A DNA stretch of 64,000 bases, taken from Corticium candelabrum. Its lineage: Eukaryota > Porifera > Homoscleromorpha > Homosclerophorida > Plakinidae. The stretch's first letter is position 1, and each line of letters opens with the position of its first letter. The notes beneath the pieces were generated by a model. It worked only from the letters and a program-made list of their open reading frames with translations, ran no database searches and was not told the DNA's origin. Shown here one piece after another: positions 12,583 to 22,800 of the stretch. Location: contig NC_085094.1 in the NCBI RefSeq assembly GCF_963422355.1, forward strand, positions 7,065,270 to 7,129,269. Direction: 5' to 3'. The translations under genes and the position numbers were made by a program.

Positions 12583-15105
12583 TCAGCAATTTACATGACC
12601 ATTTAAAGCAACAGTAATTTTGGTATATAACTGGTACTCTTTCCGACCAGTTACCTTATATGATACGCTGTTCAGACCATCCTCTTTCATTCTGTGTGTT
12701 GCTGTCGATAGTAAACTGAACCTACACAGCAAAACAGCAGTTAGTCAAACACATTGAATTGACACAGCTGACGCTCACAAGCAGTCTACATACCTGGCAG
12801 GATTTATTTTGCTCGTTTTGTGATGTGTGCCTCTAACCATCTTGTAACGAGCAACAGCCGCATCTGGTCGCATTATCCTCATGCCATTATTGACCACTCT
12901 TTATAACACAAGTTAGCCGATACACAACATTCATTGCACGTTGTCACAATGCACTACCTCTTGTATAAATCGTCGTCTTCCCCTCCCCATCCCCAGTACT
13001 TATTCGAGTAACCGTTGATTTTCCAATATTGTTCTTTAGTTAGAATCGTGATTCCTCCAAAAAGAGTCGAATACAACAAACTACAACACCACAGTATCAC
13101 ATCAAGTTAATTAAACAATTTTCACTCACTCGTTGCTTACCGATAATTAAATTTATCAACTGCAACCGACAAATGCTTTGGCCTCTCGGGACACGTGTAA
13201 AGGTTGCGATCGTTTTCCAAGATTAAGTCAACATCGTGAAGACAAAAACACTGCCAGTCACCATCTTTAGCAGCCTCTAGTACACCGATATTGAGAAGCA
13301 TGCCTCGATTGAAGTCACAGTTGCCGGCCTAATCAATTTGTTTAGGGTTTGTAACAACTCCTTAACACATGTACATGTAATTGACCGACCTGCTCGATAA
13401 CATAGATCTTGAACTGGATAAGTTGACGACGAAATACTGGTATCATGTAGTGTTGAAAAACCTTCAAGTGTTCCTCTCTGTCTCGAAATGGAATAACAAT
13501 AGCAACCTAAACACACAGTTACTGATAGAAAAAATACAGACAGAACCGTGGCTCTTACCCTATCTCGTGGTTGACAGTCTGGAGGTGTATAGAAACCTCT
13601 AAATGCTACTTCTGGGTTTTTCTTCTTTACTTCGTCGAGGTTCACTTTGGCATATGCGTTGACGAACAAGCTACCAACTAGAGAATCGTTTCAACCCGAT
13701 TAGACAACAAAACGCAAGGAAATATCACGACAAACATAACACACTGTGTACACAACAATGCATGCACGTGTTGCACAACACATTCGAACATTGTCAATGA
13801 TAAAGTGCATGATGTCCATCCTTTGACAAGTGAAAGCACATGCAGTCAATGATGCATCGAAGTCACATATCGATATCCTTCCTGCACACCATTCCATCCC
13901 AACATAAACAACTGACCTAAATCGGAAGGTTTCTTCGGACAAAGAGAAAGCTTAGACACGCTCTTTTTCGTAGCAACAGGACGATGATTTACCTACAAAA
14001 AAATTAAAATGTTACCTGCACCATCACTATTAATCAAGTTGCTGTAAAATACTTGGAATAACTGCGATAGTTGCAGTTTAGTTTTTTGTTTTGTGTGTGT
14101 GTGTTGTTTGCCTTTCATTTTCCTTCCTAACTGCTTGCTCTTCTTTCTGACCCACTAATGACATCTTTTGTCGTCTTACAGTCTGACGTCTAGTTGTCTT
14201 CGATGGCCCCTCTCGACCTTTCAATTCTGATCCCTCGTTACCGTCCGATCTTGATTTCGTTCTCTATCGGTTGTTCTTTGTGCTTGTTTGCTCTTGTTTC
14301 CTAGCATGCTCAACATTAGATTTCCATTAGCATTAGAATTATCTGACTTCTGTCCTCGTTTCTGTGCTGTTCCCTGTTTCTGTCTAGCCTCGCCCCAGAC
14401 GCAGTGTGGATTGTAGCCGGCGCATCAGGGGCTGCAATCCACACTTCGTCTGAGGCGAGGCTACTTTCTGTTCTGTTCCCTGTTTCATTTGTTCTTGTTT
14501 CTGTCCCCGTTCCCTGTTTCTTTCGTACATCTGTGTGTCTCTTATCAACTGCACTTTCTTTCGTCTTACGTGTTGAGACAGCTTGCTCCTTCACTGACAG
14601 GTTTCGAGCGTCGCTGGAAGACTTCCAATGTGTTGCAATGGCAGACAGCAGTCCCTTGTCATTCTGTGAGCCTCCTGGTGAACGTAGCTGTTGGTAACCC
14701 TTGATTCTCAAAAATCTGTTTCATGCCAAAAAACTCTCAGTCACTAGCACAAACATACTACAATATATTATTCTGTCTGATCTAAACAGTTTTGGTCCAA
14801 TAGACAAGACGAAACTCACAAAACACGACATTCTCTCTACGTCCAGCTCTTACAGCCAACAACTGATAAAACGCCAAGTGGGTGATTAAGATTGTGTTGA
14901 TTAAACAACTTGCACGTAGCATTACATTACATGCCATGGATCTCTGAGATATACTGACAAACTTCGATAAACTTAGTCTCGTCTGTACTATTGTCTAGAT
15001 ACAAAAAATATGCTGCAACTACTGTTGCTCAATACCTTGACCTGTGAATGGTTCTCATTCCTGTAGTCACCGGCCCCATGAGCACATAAACTGCACCCAA
15101 CAACA
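12583..15105 (-). CDS. Beta-1,4-galactosyltransferase-like gene, copy 1, 5' exon lost
   Basis: This is a Golgi-type enzyme family that adds galactose from UDP-Gal to GlcNAc-type acceptors. In transcript order the minus-strand exons include about 13,916-13,994 (VNHRPVATKK), 13,558-13,675 (NPEVAFRGFYTPPDCQPRD), 13,390-13,506 (VAIVIPFRDREEHLKVF), and 13,140-13,328 (FNRGMLLN, metal-binding HDVDL, ENDRNLYTCPE). Next come 12,958-13,078 (FGGITILTKEQYW and the catalytic WGWGGEDDD), 12,794-12,900, and a last exon 12,583-12,721 ending at TGA. A poorly conserved stem region lies at about 14,060-14,710. All family hallmarks are present and open. The exon with the membrane anchor survives only as a remnant near 15,050-15,100. 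The copy is probably untranslatable or dependent on a new 5' end. Confidence 0.85.
14385..14463. repeat. Hairpin MITE in the galactosyltransferase stem region (copy 1)
   Basis: A 79-bp imperfect palindrome starts TAGCCTCGCCCCAGACG and ends GGCGAGGCTA. It has the same position as 61,887-61,965 in the sister gene, so it predates the duplication. A third, partial copy lies at 52,726-52,798. Confidence 0.8.
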
Positions 15106-15106
15106 A

Positions 15107-15222
15107 GAGGGCCTGGGTACGAGGCTACACGCATACTAGCCTCGTACCAGACCCTCTCGCGCCGTCGTGCCCGCTTCCCGTATAACACGACAACGCCGGA
15201 GAGGGTCTGGGATCATACCGCC
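15107..15222. repeat. Palindromic repeat at the duplication breakpoint
   Basis: Inverted arms GGGTACGAGGCTA and TAGCCTCGTACC surround an 8-9 bp spacer, followed by AGACCCTCTC with a second inverted arm GAGAGGGTCTGG at about 15,198. The ends resemble the TAGCCTCG hairpins elsewhere in the window. It replaces exon 1 of the galactosyltransferase. Confidence 0.7.
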
Positions 15223-16409
15223 TACCGTTTATGCTATTACATGATCAAACTAGCTCGTATGTCACCAAGCCTCAGGCTAATAATACGATTAGTCTAATAG
15301 TTATTATCATGTGTCACACGGAATGTCTTGCAACAGACCTGACCTTTCATTCGTACTCTACTTGTTACCCGAGGCCCAGATTTCCGGGCCTCAAGTATAA
15401 TAGTCGTTCGACGACCGTACGACACGACGACCCGTCGACCGTATATATAGTTGGTTAGCGGAGATGCAAATGAAGCTATTCCGACCAATAGACGAGAAGT
15501 GGTGTCATTACTGACTATAGACGAACGTGATGTCATCATGAGGCTCCACCTCTCCTTCTTTGGTAGCTGCTAACGAGAATTCGGCCATCGGGCTTCCGTC
15601 CTGGACATGGTATTTAGTCCTTTGCTTTAAGGGTTTAGCACATACATTTGTACGTGTATGTTTTCCCAACAACAACTAGAGCGAGGTGTGTAGCTGTAGC
15701 TGACTTGTAACATTTTTGCTTGTTCCACAGTGTTTCTGCATAGTGGTTCTGCAGTCTGCCAGCTTGAATTTTGGATTTGCGTGGCTGAGCGGCCGTGGTG
15801 TTGTTGCAAAGATCACTAGTGTCGTCTTCAACAGAAATTTGGCGTTTGACGGGAATTTGCGACGGAGAACGTGCATTGTCCATGACAGCGTCTGTTTGTC
15901 GGACAAAGCGGCTCGGCCGACCTGTAAGTACGCTAGTGCGTCTCTATTCATTTTTTTACATTATCCAAAGTCAGAGCGACCAGACGCCTAGCTAGCTAGT
16001 CTACATGTGCACGTGCATGTTTTCCCACATTGATGTTTTGTTGGTCAACTCTGTCTAACTGCGTTAAACCGCATACATTGACTATCAACAGTGTTAGATG
16101 CAGCACTGACTGTCAGTGTAGTAAAGGATTGATCATACTGTACCGTATACGTAGGATGGAGCGTGTGAATAGTTGACTGTAGGTGGCATTCAACTCCTGA
16201 AGGTGTTTCTTGGTTGTCACGTACAAACAGTCTCTAGCTACAATACAAAAGGATGGGACGACGAAAGTTTAGGAAGCGTTTTCGCCGCCGTTTGGTCACT
16301 TGCACAAATCGTTCTTAGACTCATCTGTAGTTGGACAAGAAAACGATTTTTAATTAAGGTAGGTCCTATCATAAAACGTGGTCATGGGGAGGAGAAATTT
16401 AAGCTTTGT

Positions 16410-16411
<2 letters not shown>
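15223..16411. other. Unassigned spacer
   Basis: Several short overlapping frames occur near 15,635-15,990 on both strands. None carries a domain that I can name. A stretch on the minus strand (about 15,930 to 15,700) sits after a possible acceptor and could be an exon, but the support is too weak to call. Confidence 0.4.

Positions 16412-16412
<1 letters not shown>

Positions 16413-16477
<65 letters not shown>
16413..16477. repeat. (CA)n microsatellite
   Basis: About 65 bp of uninterrupted CA. Confidence 0.96.
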
Positions 16478-16478
<1 letters not shown>

Positions 16479-16839
16479 AAAAGCTCGATGGAGAGCCATA
16501 TAGGACCACGCCCCTTTCTGTTGTGCGACTAGAAGCCTCGCTACGATCGGCAATTAATAAATTCTTCAGCGAGTGTCATACTAAAATGATATTAGCTAGG
16601 AACTAAGCTTTCGATTGGGATTTGGCGTTGTTCTAGCCTCTGTACAGTCGACATTGCGATTTTAGGCCGCTGTCGGCAAGAGATTGCAGCTACGCTAGCT
16701 AGGGAGTGTAGCGGGTGAAATGGCAGACAGAAATGTACCAGTCTTTGTACGCGTGCACATGTTCCGAGCTACAACGTGTCAAAAGGACACCATCAATCAT
16801 CGGACAGTTGCGCAAGAAGTAAACGATGTAAGACTGAGC

Positions 16840-17620
16840 TAGTTAGTAGTAAAGCGAGGAAACAACGCAGCGACTCTACACTTGTTCTGTTGTCTTCTTT
16901 TATTTTTAGAGTATGCAAAAAATAGTTGGAAGCGATCTGTGACATGTTTCGTGCATTTGGCACGGTGAAAGGCATTATGCAAAGGACGACCTCCGCGTCG
17001 CCGTAAAGAGTGCGCCCGTACAACTGCTAGAGTAAGCGCAGAGACTTTTGCTTTGTTATCGATGAAGAGGTTGAAGCGGTCGGTATCAGCAGGCGGCTCG
17101 GATCCCATTTGCAAGAAATCTTTCCAATCCCGTTTGCACCAAGGATCCAGAATAAAAGATGCACAGGCCCTAGCTACTGTGGTCTCCACGATAGACTTCT
17201 CGGACAGCTCTTGAGGCTCTATCTCTACCACCTCTGCAGTGTTATGTTTGAACGTAGCACGCTGAGTTGTTCTCAGCTGAAGGCGGGAGAATTGCATGAT
17301 GTTCTTGGCCCGCTCCTGGTAATAACTCTCCCATCCGTATGTACCACCTAATTGTGGCCGTCAACTTCCAAGTTGCTGTAAGCAGGAGATAGTGTATAAG
17401 GACCTGTTCCAACGAGTGCCCTTCCTACGTCTTTTTGCTGTCTGTCTACCAATTCTAGTAGTTGGCTAACAAAAGTTGGCCAATCTGACATTTTTCGGTT
17501 GCACGATTGTTTTTAGCACATTGTGAAAACTTTCGACGTCGTTATTGTAAAAGAAAACATCACCCAGACCAACTTTCTGCCTAACGCTAAGTATCGCCTT
17601 TTCATATGCATGTCTAGAGA

Positions 17621-17663
<43 letters not shown>

Positions 17664-18715
17664 TTGGCAAACCACGTATAGAAGGATACCGATTCAGTAC
17701 TCTGTGCTGAGATTTCTCTTCTTTCCCATGTGTTTTGCAGGTTCACCAAGCGACAACGAAATTCTTCTTTATCTTTACTGTCGATCAATTCTCGCTGATT
17801 GTCTTTGTCACAGTCAAATATATATTTTAGGAACTCCCATCTGTAGTTCCTTGTCATTCTTAGACTATAGTCGACTTACGTTGAATGTCGTCTTCAAAGT
17901 GCTTTTGCAGAGAACATGAGTGACGTTAGGAAACGCTTGCAAGAAGCCACGAAATAATGCTCTGTGTCTATTTGACCCGACAGCTATAGAATATTTTTCA
18001 CGTCTGGGCAAATTCTCGTCATGCAAGACGACATCTAGCGAAACAAAGATTCATTTAGAGTCTTGTGAAGCAGGGGAGGTCCAATTAGTACAGGAGGATT
18101 GTTTCGACGTCTTGTTCTCAACTGCAAGTGTCTGTATGCAGTAGTCGTGTGTATTATAAGCCAGAATTCACCGCAGTTGTAAGTGCTATCGATTCCAATA
18201 ATAGTGAATTCTGCAGGATATGTACAGCATTTGACTATATCTCTCATTTGCCTGTCATTGGCCAAGAAACACATTGGATACGAAGCGCCTTGTACATAAC
18301 TTAGAAGGCTTGTCGGACATTTCGTCCTCTTTGCATTGTTTGATTACAGCAAAGAACTCGTCCTTTTCTACAGCGTTATGCACCTTCTTTTGCCTACTGT
18401 GATTCCACACTTGTTCGATATTTCTTGGCAACGAAGAAGTAGTCTTTGCACGTAGACTTTATACGGATGCCTTGACAATTCTGCTTTTCTGGTTTCTTTA
18501 CGAATGGCCTCTGCAGTACTCAGATGCGTTCGTAAGTGTGGATGTGCATCTTTTCTTCGGTTGCCGTGTGGAGCACAACCCACGGAGTGTTTGTTACTAT
18601 AAAAAGGTACTGTAAATAGATGACCTTCCCTTTTTGGCTTTTGCTGGTTTCTATCTCTGCAGTACGCCGTTTGAAGTCTCCGTAATTGGAGTGAACGTAT
18701 GATACTAGAGAAGCC
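16840..18715 (-). pseudogene. Decayed MULE-type transposase (second family)
   Basis: Minus-strand fragments in order: a basic N-terminal part with AHPHLRTHLSTAEAIR (about 18,540), a core with GIDSTYNCGEFWL and PVLIGPPLLHK (about 18,200-18,060) and a CK/DD-like stretch near 17,900. A helical part with NTWERREISAQS (about 17,720) and DVESFHNVLKT (about 17,530) follows, then a tail with WKDFLQMG (about 17,120). The D-x-T-F/Y-N-x-G-x-F and [TN]NxxESFN/HxxxK signatures match MULE-type transposase proteins common in cnidarian and sponge genomes. Stops and frameshifts occur throughout, and a (TA)n expansion interrupts the frame at 17,624-17,661. It lies immediately downstream of a receptor signal-peptide exon, inside what should be that gene's first intron. 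Confidence 0.65.
17624..17661. repeat. (TA)n microsatellite
   Basis: About 38 bp of TA inside the transposase remnant. The frame shifts across it. Confidence 0.95.
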
Positions 18716-18718
18716 TAC

Positions 18719-18785
18719 CTGCACAAACGTTGTGCAAAGACAGAAGCAGAAGACATATCGCGGAGAGTAGCATAACTTGCTTCAT
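18719..18785 (-). CDS. Signal-peptide exon of a third receptor gene
   Basis: ATG at 18,785 opens a 22-residue hydrophobic leader, MKQVMLLSAICLLLLSLHNV, followed by CA. It then splits after the first base of a codon at a GTAGGC donor. It is a clear paralogue of the exon at 36,920-36,986 (MKEVLLLSATCLLLLCLHDV). It lies 1.0 kb beyond the stop of receptor gene 1, so it starts the next gene of a head-to-tail array. No matching downstream exons are in the window, because a transposase and the galactosyltransferase follow instead. The exon is probably orphaned. Confidence 0.7.
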
Positions 18786-18960
18786 TAGTCGCCCACAACA
18801 TACGGAAGTTCCCTTTACAAGATATTTCTGCAGAACTACTAAATTCCAGATAATTAATTAACTTAGCGCGCTATAGGTTTGAAGTTAATCATTGATATCA
18901 ATACGTTGCTATTCATAGTAACACTCACTTATAAGTGCGTGTGGTCAAGTCGGCGTTTTT
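18786..18960 (-). promoter_or_regulatory. Conserved upstream region of the receptor signal exon
   Basis: Sequence similarity to 36,990-37,210 and 52,012-52,210 extends upstream of the start codon. It includes an AGCGCGCTATAG-like block and a TTATTGATATCAAT-like block. Conservation in all three copies suggests shared promoter DNA, though simple recent duplication explains it equally well. Confidence 0.45.
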
Positions 18961-19780
18961 ATTACTCTTAACTAAGTGAGCTTGGTTTAGTTATAGCTAA
19001 AACCACTAGAATTTACCTAAACTATAGCTAGCTAGTCTAGAGAAAGAATAGACAGTAACAGTAAGCTGTTTGCCTTCTTCTAGTAGCTGTGATTCCGGTA
19101 CCCTTTGAAGTCGCCATAGAATTGATGAGTATATCACGCATAACTTTGACTATACTGTGGTAAGTTACCAGTTTGAAGACTAACGTTTATACCAAGAGCA
19201 TGGTTTGTTAGTTTAGACATCAGAAAGTGACTTTTCTAAATCATGCAGTAAAAGGACGGAAACTTGAGATGATCCCTGCAATTGCAATGCAATTTACACA
19301 CATGGTTAATTAACTGCATGACTATCTACGTGACTACAGAAATTAACGTATACAGTACTACATGTAGTCCATACATACCTAACTGCATACAGGCATAACA
19401 AATAAGAACTCGCATTGAAAAAAATTATATAAAATCTTAATTTTTAGTAGTCACGTAATGGCTGTGACAGTGCCATCTGCACGTCTAAGAGTGCATGGGG
19501 TGATGTGTCAACTGTTGCTTCTTGCTCTCAGTTCAACCAGTAAACTTGACAGTTGATAATCAAAATCTTTTTCTTGTAAAACTGATTGTTTAGACTCTAT
19601 TCAACTTTAATTATCTTCTCACAAGCAGATAATCCCAAACAATTCAAAGTCAATTATTATTCTTACTTCTAGCTAACCCTTTAGCTACAACATACAACAC
19701 ACGGAAGCACTAAGAAAGGCATTTTAAATGCCAAAAAGCCACAGATCGTTATCAAAAAGTTCTCTTTTATTACATTGAGA
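18961..19780. other. Intergenic spacer between receptor genes 3 and 1
   Basis: No gene or structured repeat is recognised. It should hold the 3' UTR of gene 1 and upstream DNA of gene 3. Confidence 0.5.
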
Positions 19781-19899
19781 TCAAAGTGTCCATTCGCCAT
19801 CCATACTCTCATACAATGGTTCCTCATTCTTCCTGTCTTGATCAACTGCAACAGCTTTAACCTCTACATATCCATGTGATCCATAACTGCTGCCTGCAC
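19781..19899 (-). CDS. Receptor gene 1, last exon (tail with YxxM)
   Basis: Thirty-nine codons and a TGA stop. It contains HGYVEVKAV and EEPLYESMDGEW. YESM fits the YxxM form bound by PI3-kinase p85 SH2 domains in animals. The paralogous exon at 38,369-38,487 keeps both tyrosines (GYLEV and FYHSM). Confidence 0.8.
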
Positions 19900-22800
19900 C
19901 TGTAAAAGCAAATCTGATGTGCTTATCCACGATAACTGCTAGACAAAGACTTGAGTGTCTTAGGTATTCAGTGATATACTGTGTACAAGACAAGACTCAA
20001 TCCTGCATGCACAAGTCAATAAATATTAAATATAATGCTCTTTAAACTACATGTATCTCAAAAGTGAAACACGACGCTTCAAATTACATTGCAACAATGG
20101 GTTTGTGAAAAACATAATTATGTCCAACTGTTAATAAACTATTATTAAAACCGTCATGCATGCAGAGCCAATACTCACTCCTTGCATTCTGGCACCTGCC
20201 ATGCATCCTACTACCTACTGTACAGTAGTCAAAATCTTGCAGTCATGGCCACTAATTAGATCTATAGTAGTGTTCTGTCAACAAACACTACTACATTAGT
20301 GATGACCTGTACACAAAACAATGCCATAAATGAACTAAGCCTTGATAAATAGTAAATTATATAGTTTGCAATTTCATGTCATGTCAATATCCTCACCTGT
20401 AGAAGTGTATAAGCTATTAACTGTCATTATCTCAGTGCTTGTATCCAAACATTCACTTGTTCCAGATGTTACTTTAGGATTGATAATGACGCTATCATAT
20501 GTCACAGGCTCCAATGTCATCTCTTTTCTAACACACCTGTACTTATTCCTGCATCACACATAAAAGCTTAAAAGTTAATTAAATATTACACATAGTTGTA
20601 AATTAGATGTTTCACTTCAGAAAAACAAAAAGTGTGATGATTAGCACAAGAATGATGACACTTAGTGTAACAGCAACTGCGACGATCAACACAGATGATC
20701 CTCCCTTTGATGGTAAATCTTCTCCCTTTGTCATAACTCCTTCAGGTCAAAAATGATCAATATTACTGTAATGAAACTATGGGTAACCAAATAATAATCA
20801 TCATCTTACTTAGTGGTTTACCAATTGCTGTTTCTTTCATCTAGAAATCATAATATAAAAGGTTTCTCAAAGGTATGTAGTAATCCACGTATCATCATAC
20901 CCCACTTCCATTATCCAATATTGCAACCACACGAATATATATAAAGTAAGTCGAATCAGACTTAAGTGGAACATTTTTGTACTCATTGTTTTCACCAGAC
21001 GTTGAATCATTTCCAACGGTAAACTGCATCCCTTCTATGTTCTGTTTGTACATCATGTAACTGTATCGAGCTGTTACATACCATGTGTTGTCTGTGCCCT
21101 CTTGCTCATACGGTCCAACAGTACGTGGTACATCAGATACAGAAGAAGCATTAGATCCAGTGGTACCCTCATAAACAATAATATCAACATATCTAAAGTA
21201 TTGTCACATTTAAAACATTCACAAAACAATGAAAAGTCAAAACATACTCTATTGGACCATTTTCATCATTCACAGTAGGAGGTACAAATACTACAGTTGA
21301 TGTTGATGCAACATCATTAGGTAAAGATTTGTCTGGTGTCTGAGGAGAAGTTGCCAGTGTGCGCACTACAATCATGTTACTAGGGGAACTTTCTGGATTG
21401 GAATTTCCGTTATTCGTTACTGTCACATATACTTTGTACTCAGTATATGGTGTGAGGCCCTTCAAGGTGTATAGATTGTCATGACTCGCAATGTCAAAAC
21501 TCTTGCTGTACGAAGCATCACCAATACTGTTGTAAACCTGCACAGTAAAGTTTAAACAATCATTTGCAGCCATTAGCATGTATGCACACGCATTCGTGCA
21601 TCTACTCATCCACACACAACTTTGCTTACATTGTAGTACTGAAAAGCACCATTAAAGCTAATAGGCCTCTCCCATTGTAGAGTAATTGAGCTTGATGTCA
21701 CACCTGAATTTCTCAAATTCTGAGGTGGAGTTGGTGCTAAATCAAGAAAATCCAGTTATAATAAAACCAATATAAACCAATTAAAGTAATAATAAAATCT
21801 AATAAATACAGCAAATCACACAATCACAAAATAAATCCTTAAATTAGAAAAACTTTACAGCCTTCAGCAGTAGTCACAGGCACCACATTAACAGCTGCCA
21901 AACTTCCAGGTTCATAGCCATGCCTGTTGCTTGCTGTTGCTCTAAATCTGTACTTTGTAAATGGACTTAGACCAACAACAACAAACGGTTGAGAATCAGT
22001 AGCACTGAATTCTCTTTGTTCCCACAGCATGTTGCTGGTGCCATCATCCAACTGATATTCTATACGATATTCAGTTACACTTGAGTTTCCATTTTCAGGA
22101 CAGTTGACTTTGACATTCACTTCTGAGTCATGATAGCTTTTGACTGACAACACAACACATCTCTGTGGAGGACCTAAAACACACCACATATAGTTAACTA
22201 AACATACAAAATGTTAACAAGTACGTGCGAAAAGAACGTTACCTTCAATTATCAACTGTACTGATGTCCTACTGGACTTTGCACCAGCTTCAATAGTGTT
22301 TCTAGCAACACATCTGTATGTCCCTTCATCTTTAAATTCAAGTGATGTTAGTTCCAGAGCAGATCCTTTTGCACTCTTGCCTCCTCTCCATTCATAATCT
22401 GGAGAGGGATTACCATCAGCAGAACAGTTTAAAGTGATACTTTGTCCTTTCACTCCTACTGGATTGGATGGTCTAATTTTAACAAATTCAGGAGCATCTA
22501 ACAACACATCACTCTTAACAATGCACCATGAAATGTCACCAAAGCAACTCACATTTGACTTCAACAGATGTAGCTGAAGACATATCACTAGCTCCATACT
22601 TGTTAAAAGCCCTGCACTTGACTAAACCTCCATCTGAACGGTTAACAGATGCAAATTTCAATTTCCCAGTAAATCTGCCGACACCATCATGACTCGTTGA
22701 ATTTGTTACTCGAGAGTCTAATGCAATAGCTGAATCAATTCCATTCTCTTTTCTGTACCATCCAAATGTAATGTCTCCACTCACACCAGAATACTGTGAA

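Larger units (their letters stand above)
12160..15106 (-). repeat. Segmental duplication, copy 1 (partner 59,650-62,600)
   Basis: The two segments are collinear and nearly identical through exons and introns of a galactosyltransferase gene. The left boundary begins CCCCTCCTAACGCGCGC in both. The right boundary of copy 1 is abrupt at about 15,106, where a palindromic repeat replaces the first coding exon that copy 2 retains. Confidence 0.9.

Noticed and set aside
15635..15991. Several 80-90 codon frames on both strands
   Set aside because: Mutually overlapping, no recognisable domain. One minus-strand frame after an acceptor-like site is possible but unsupported.
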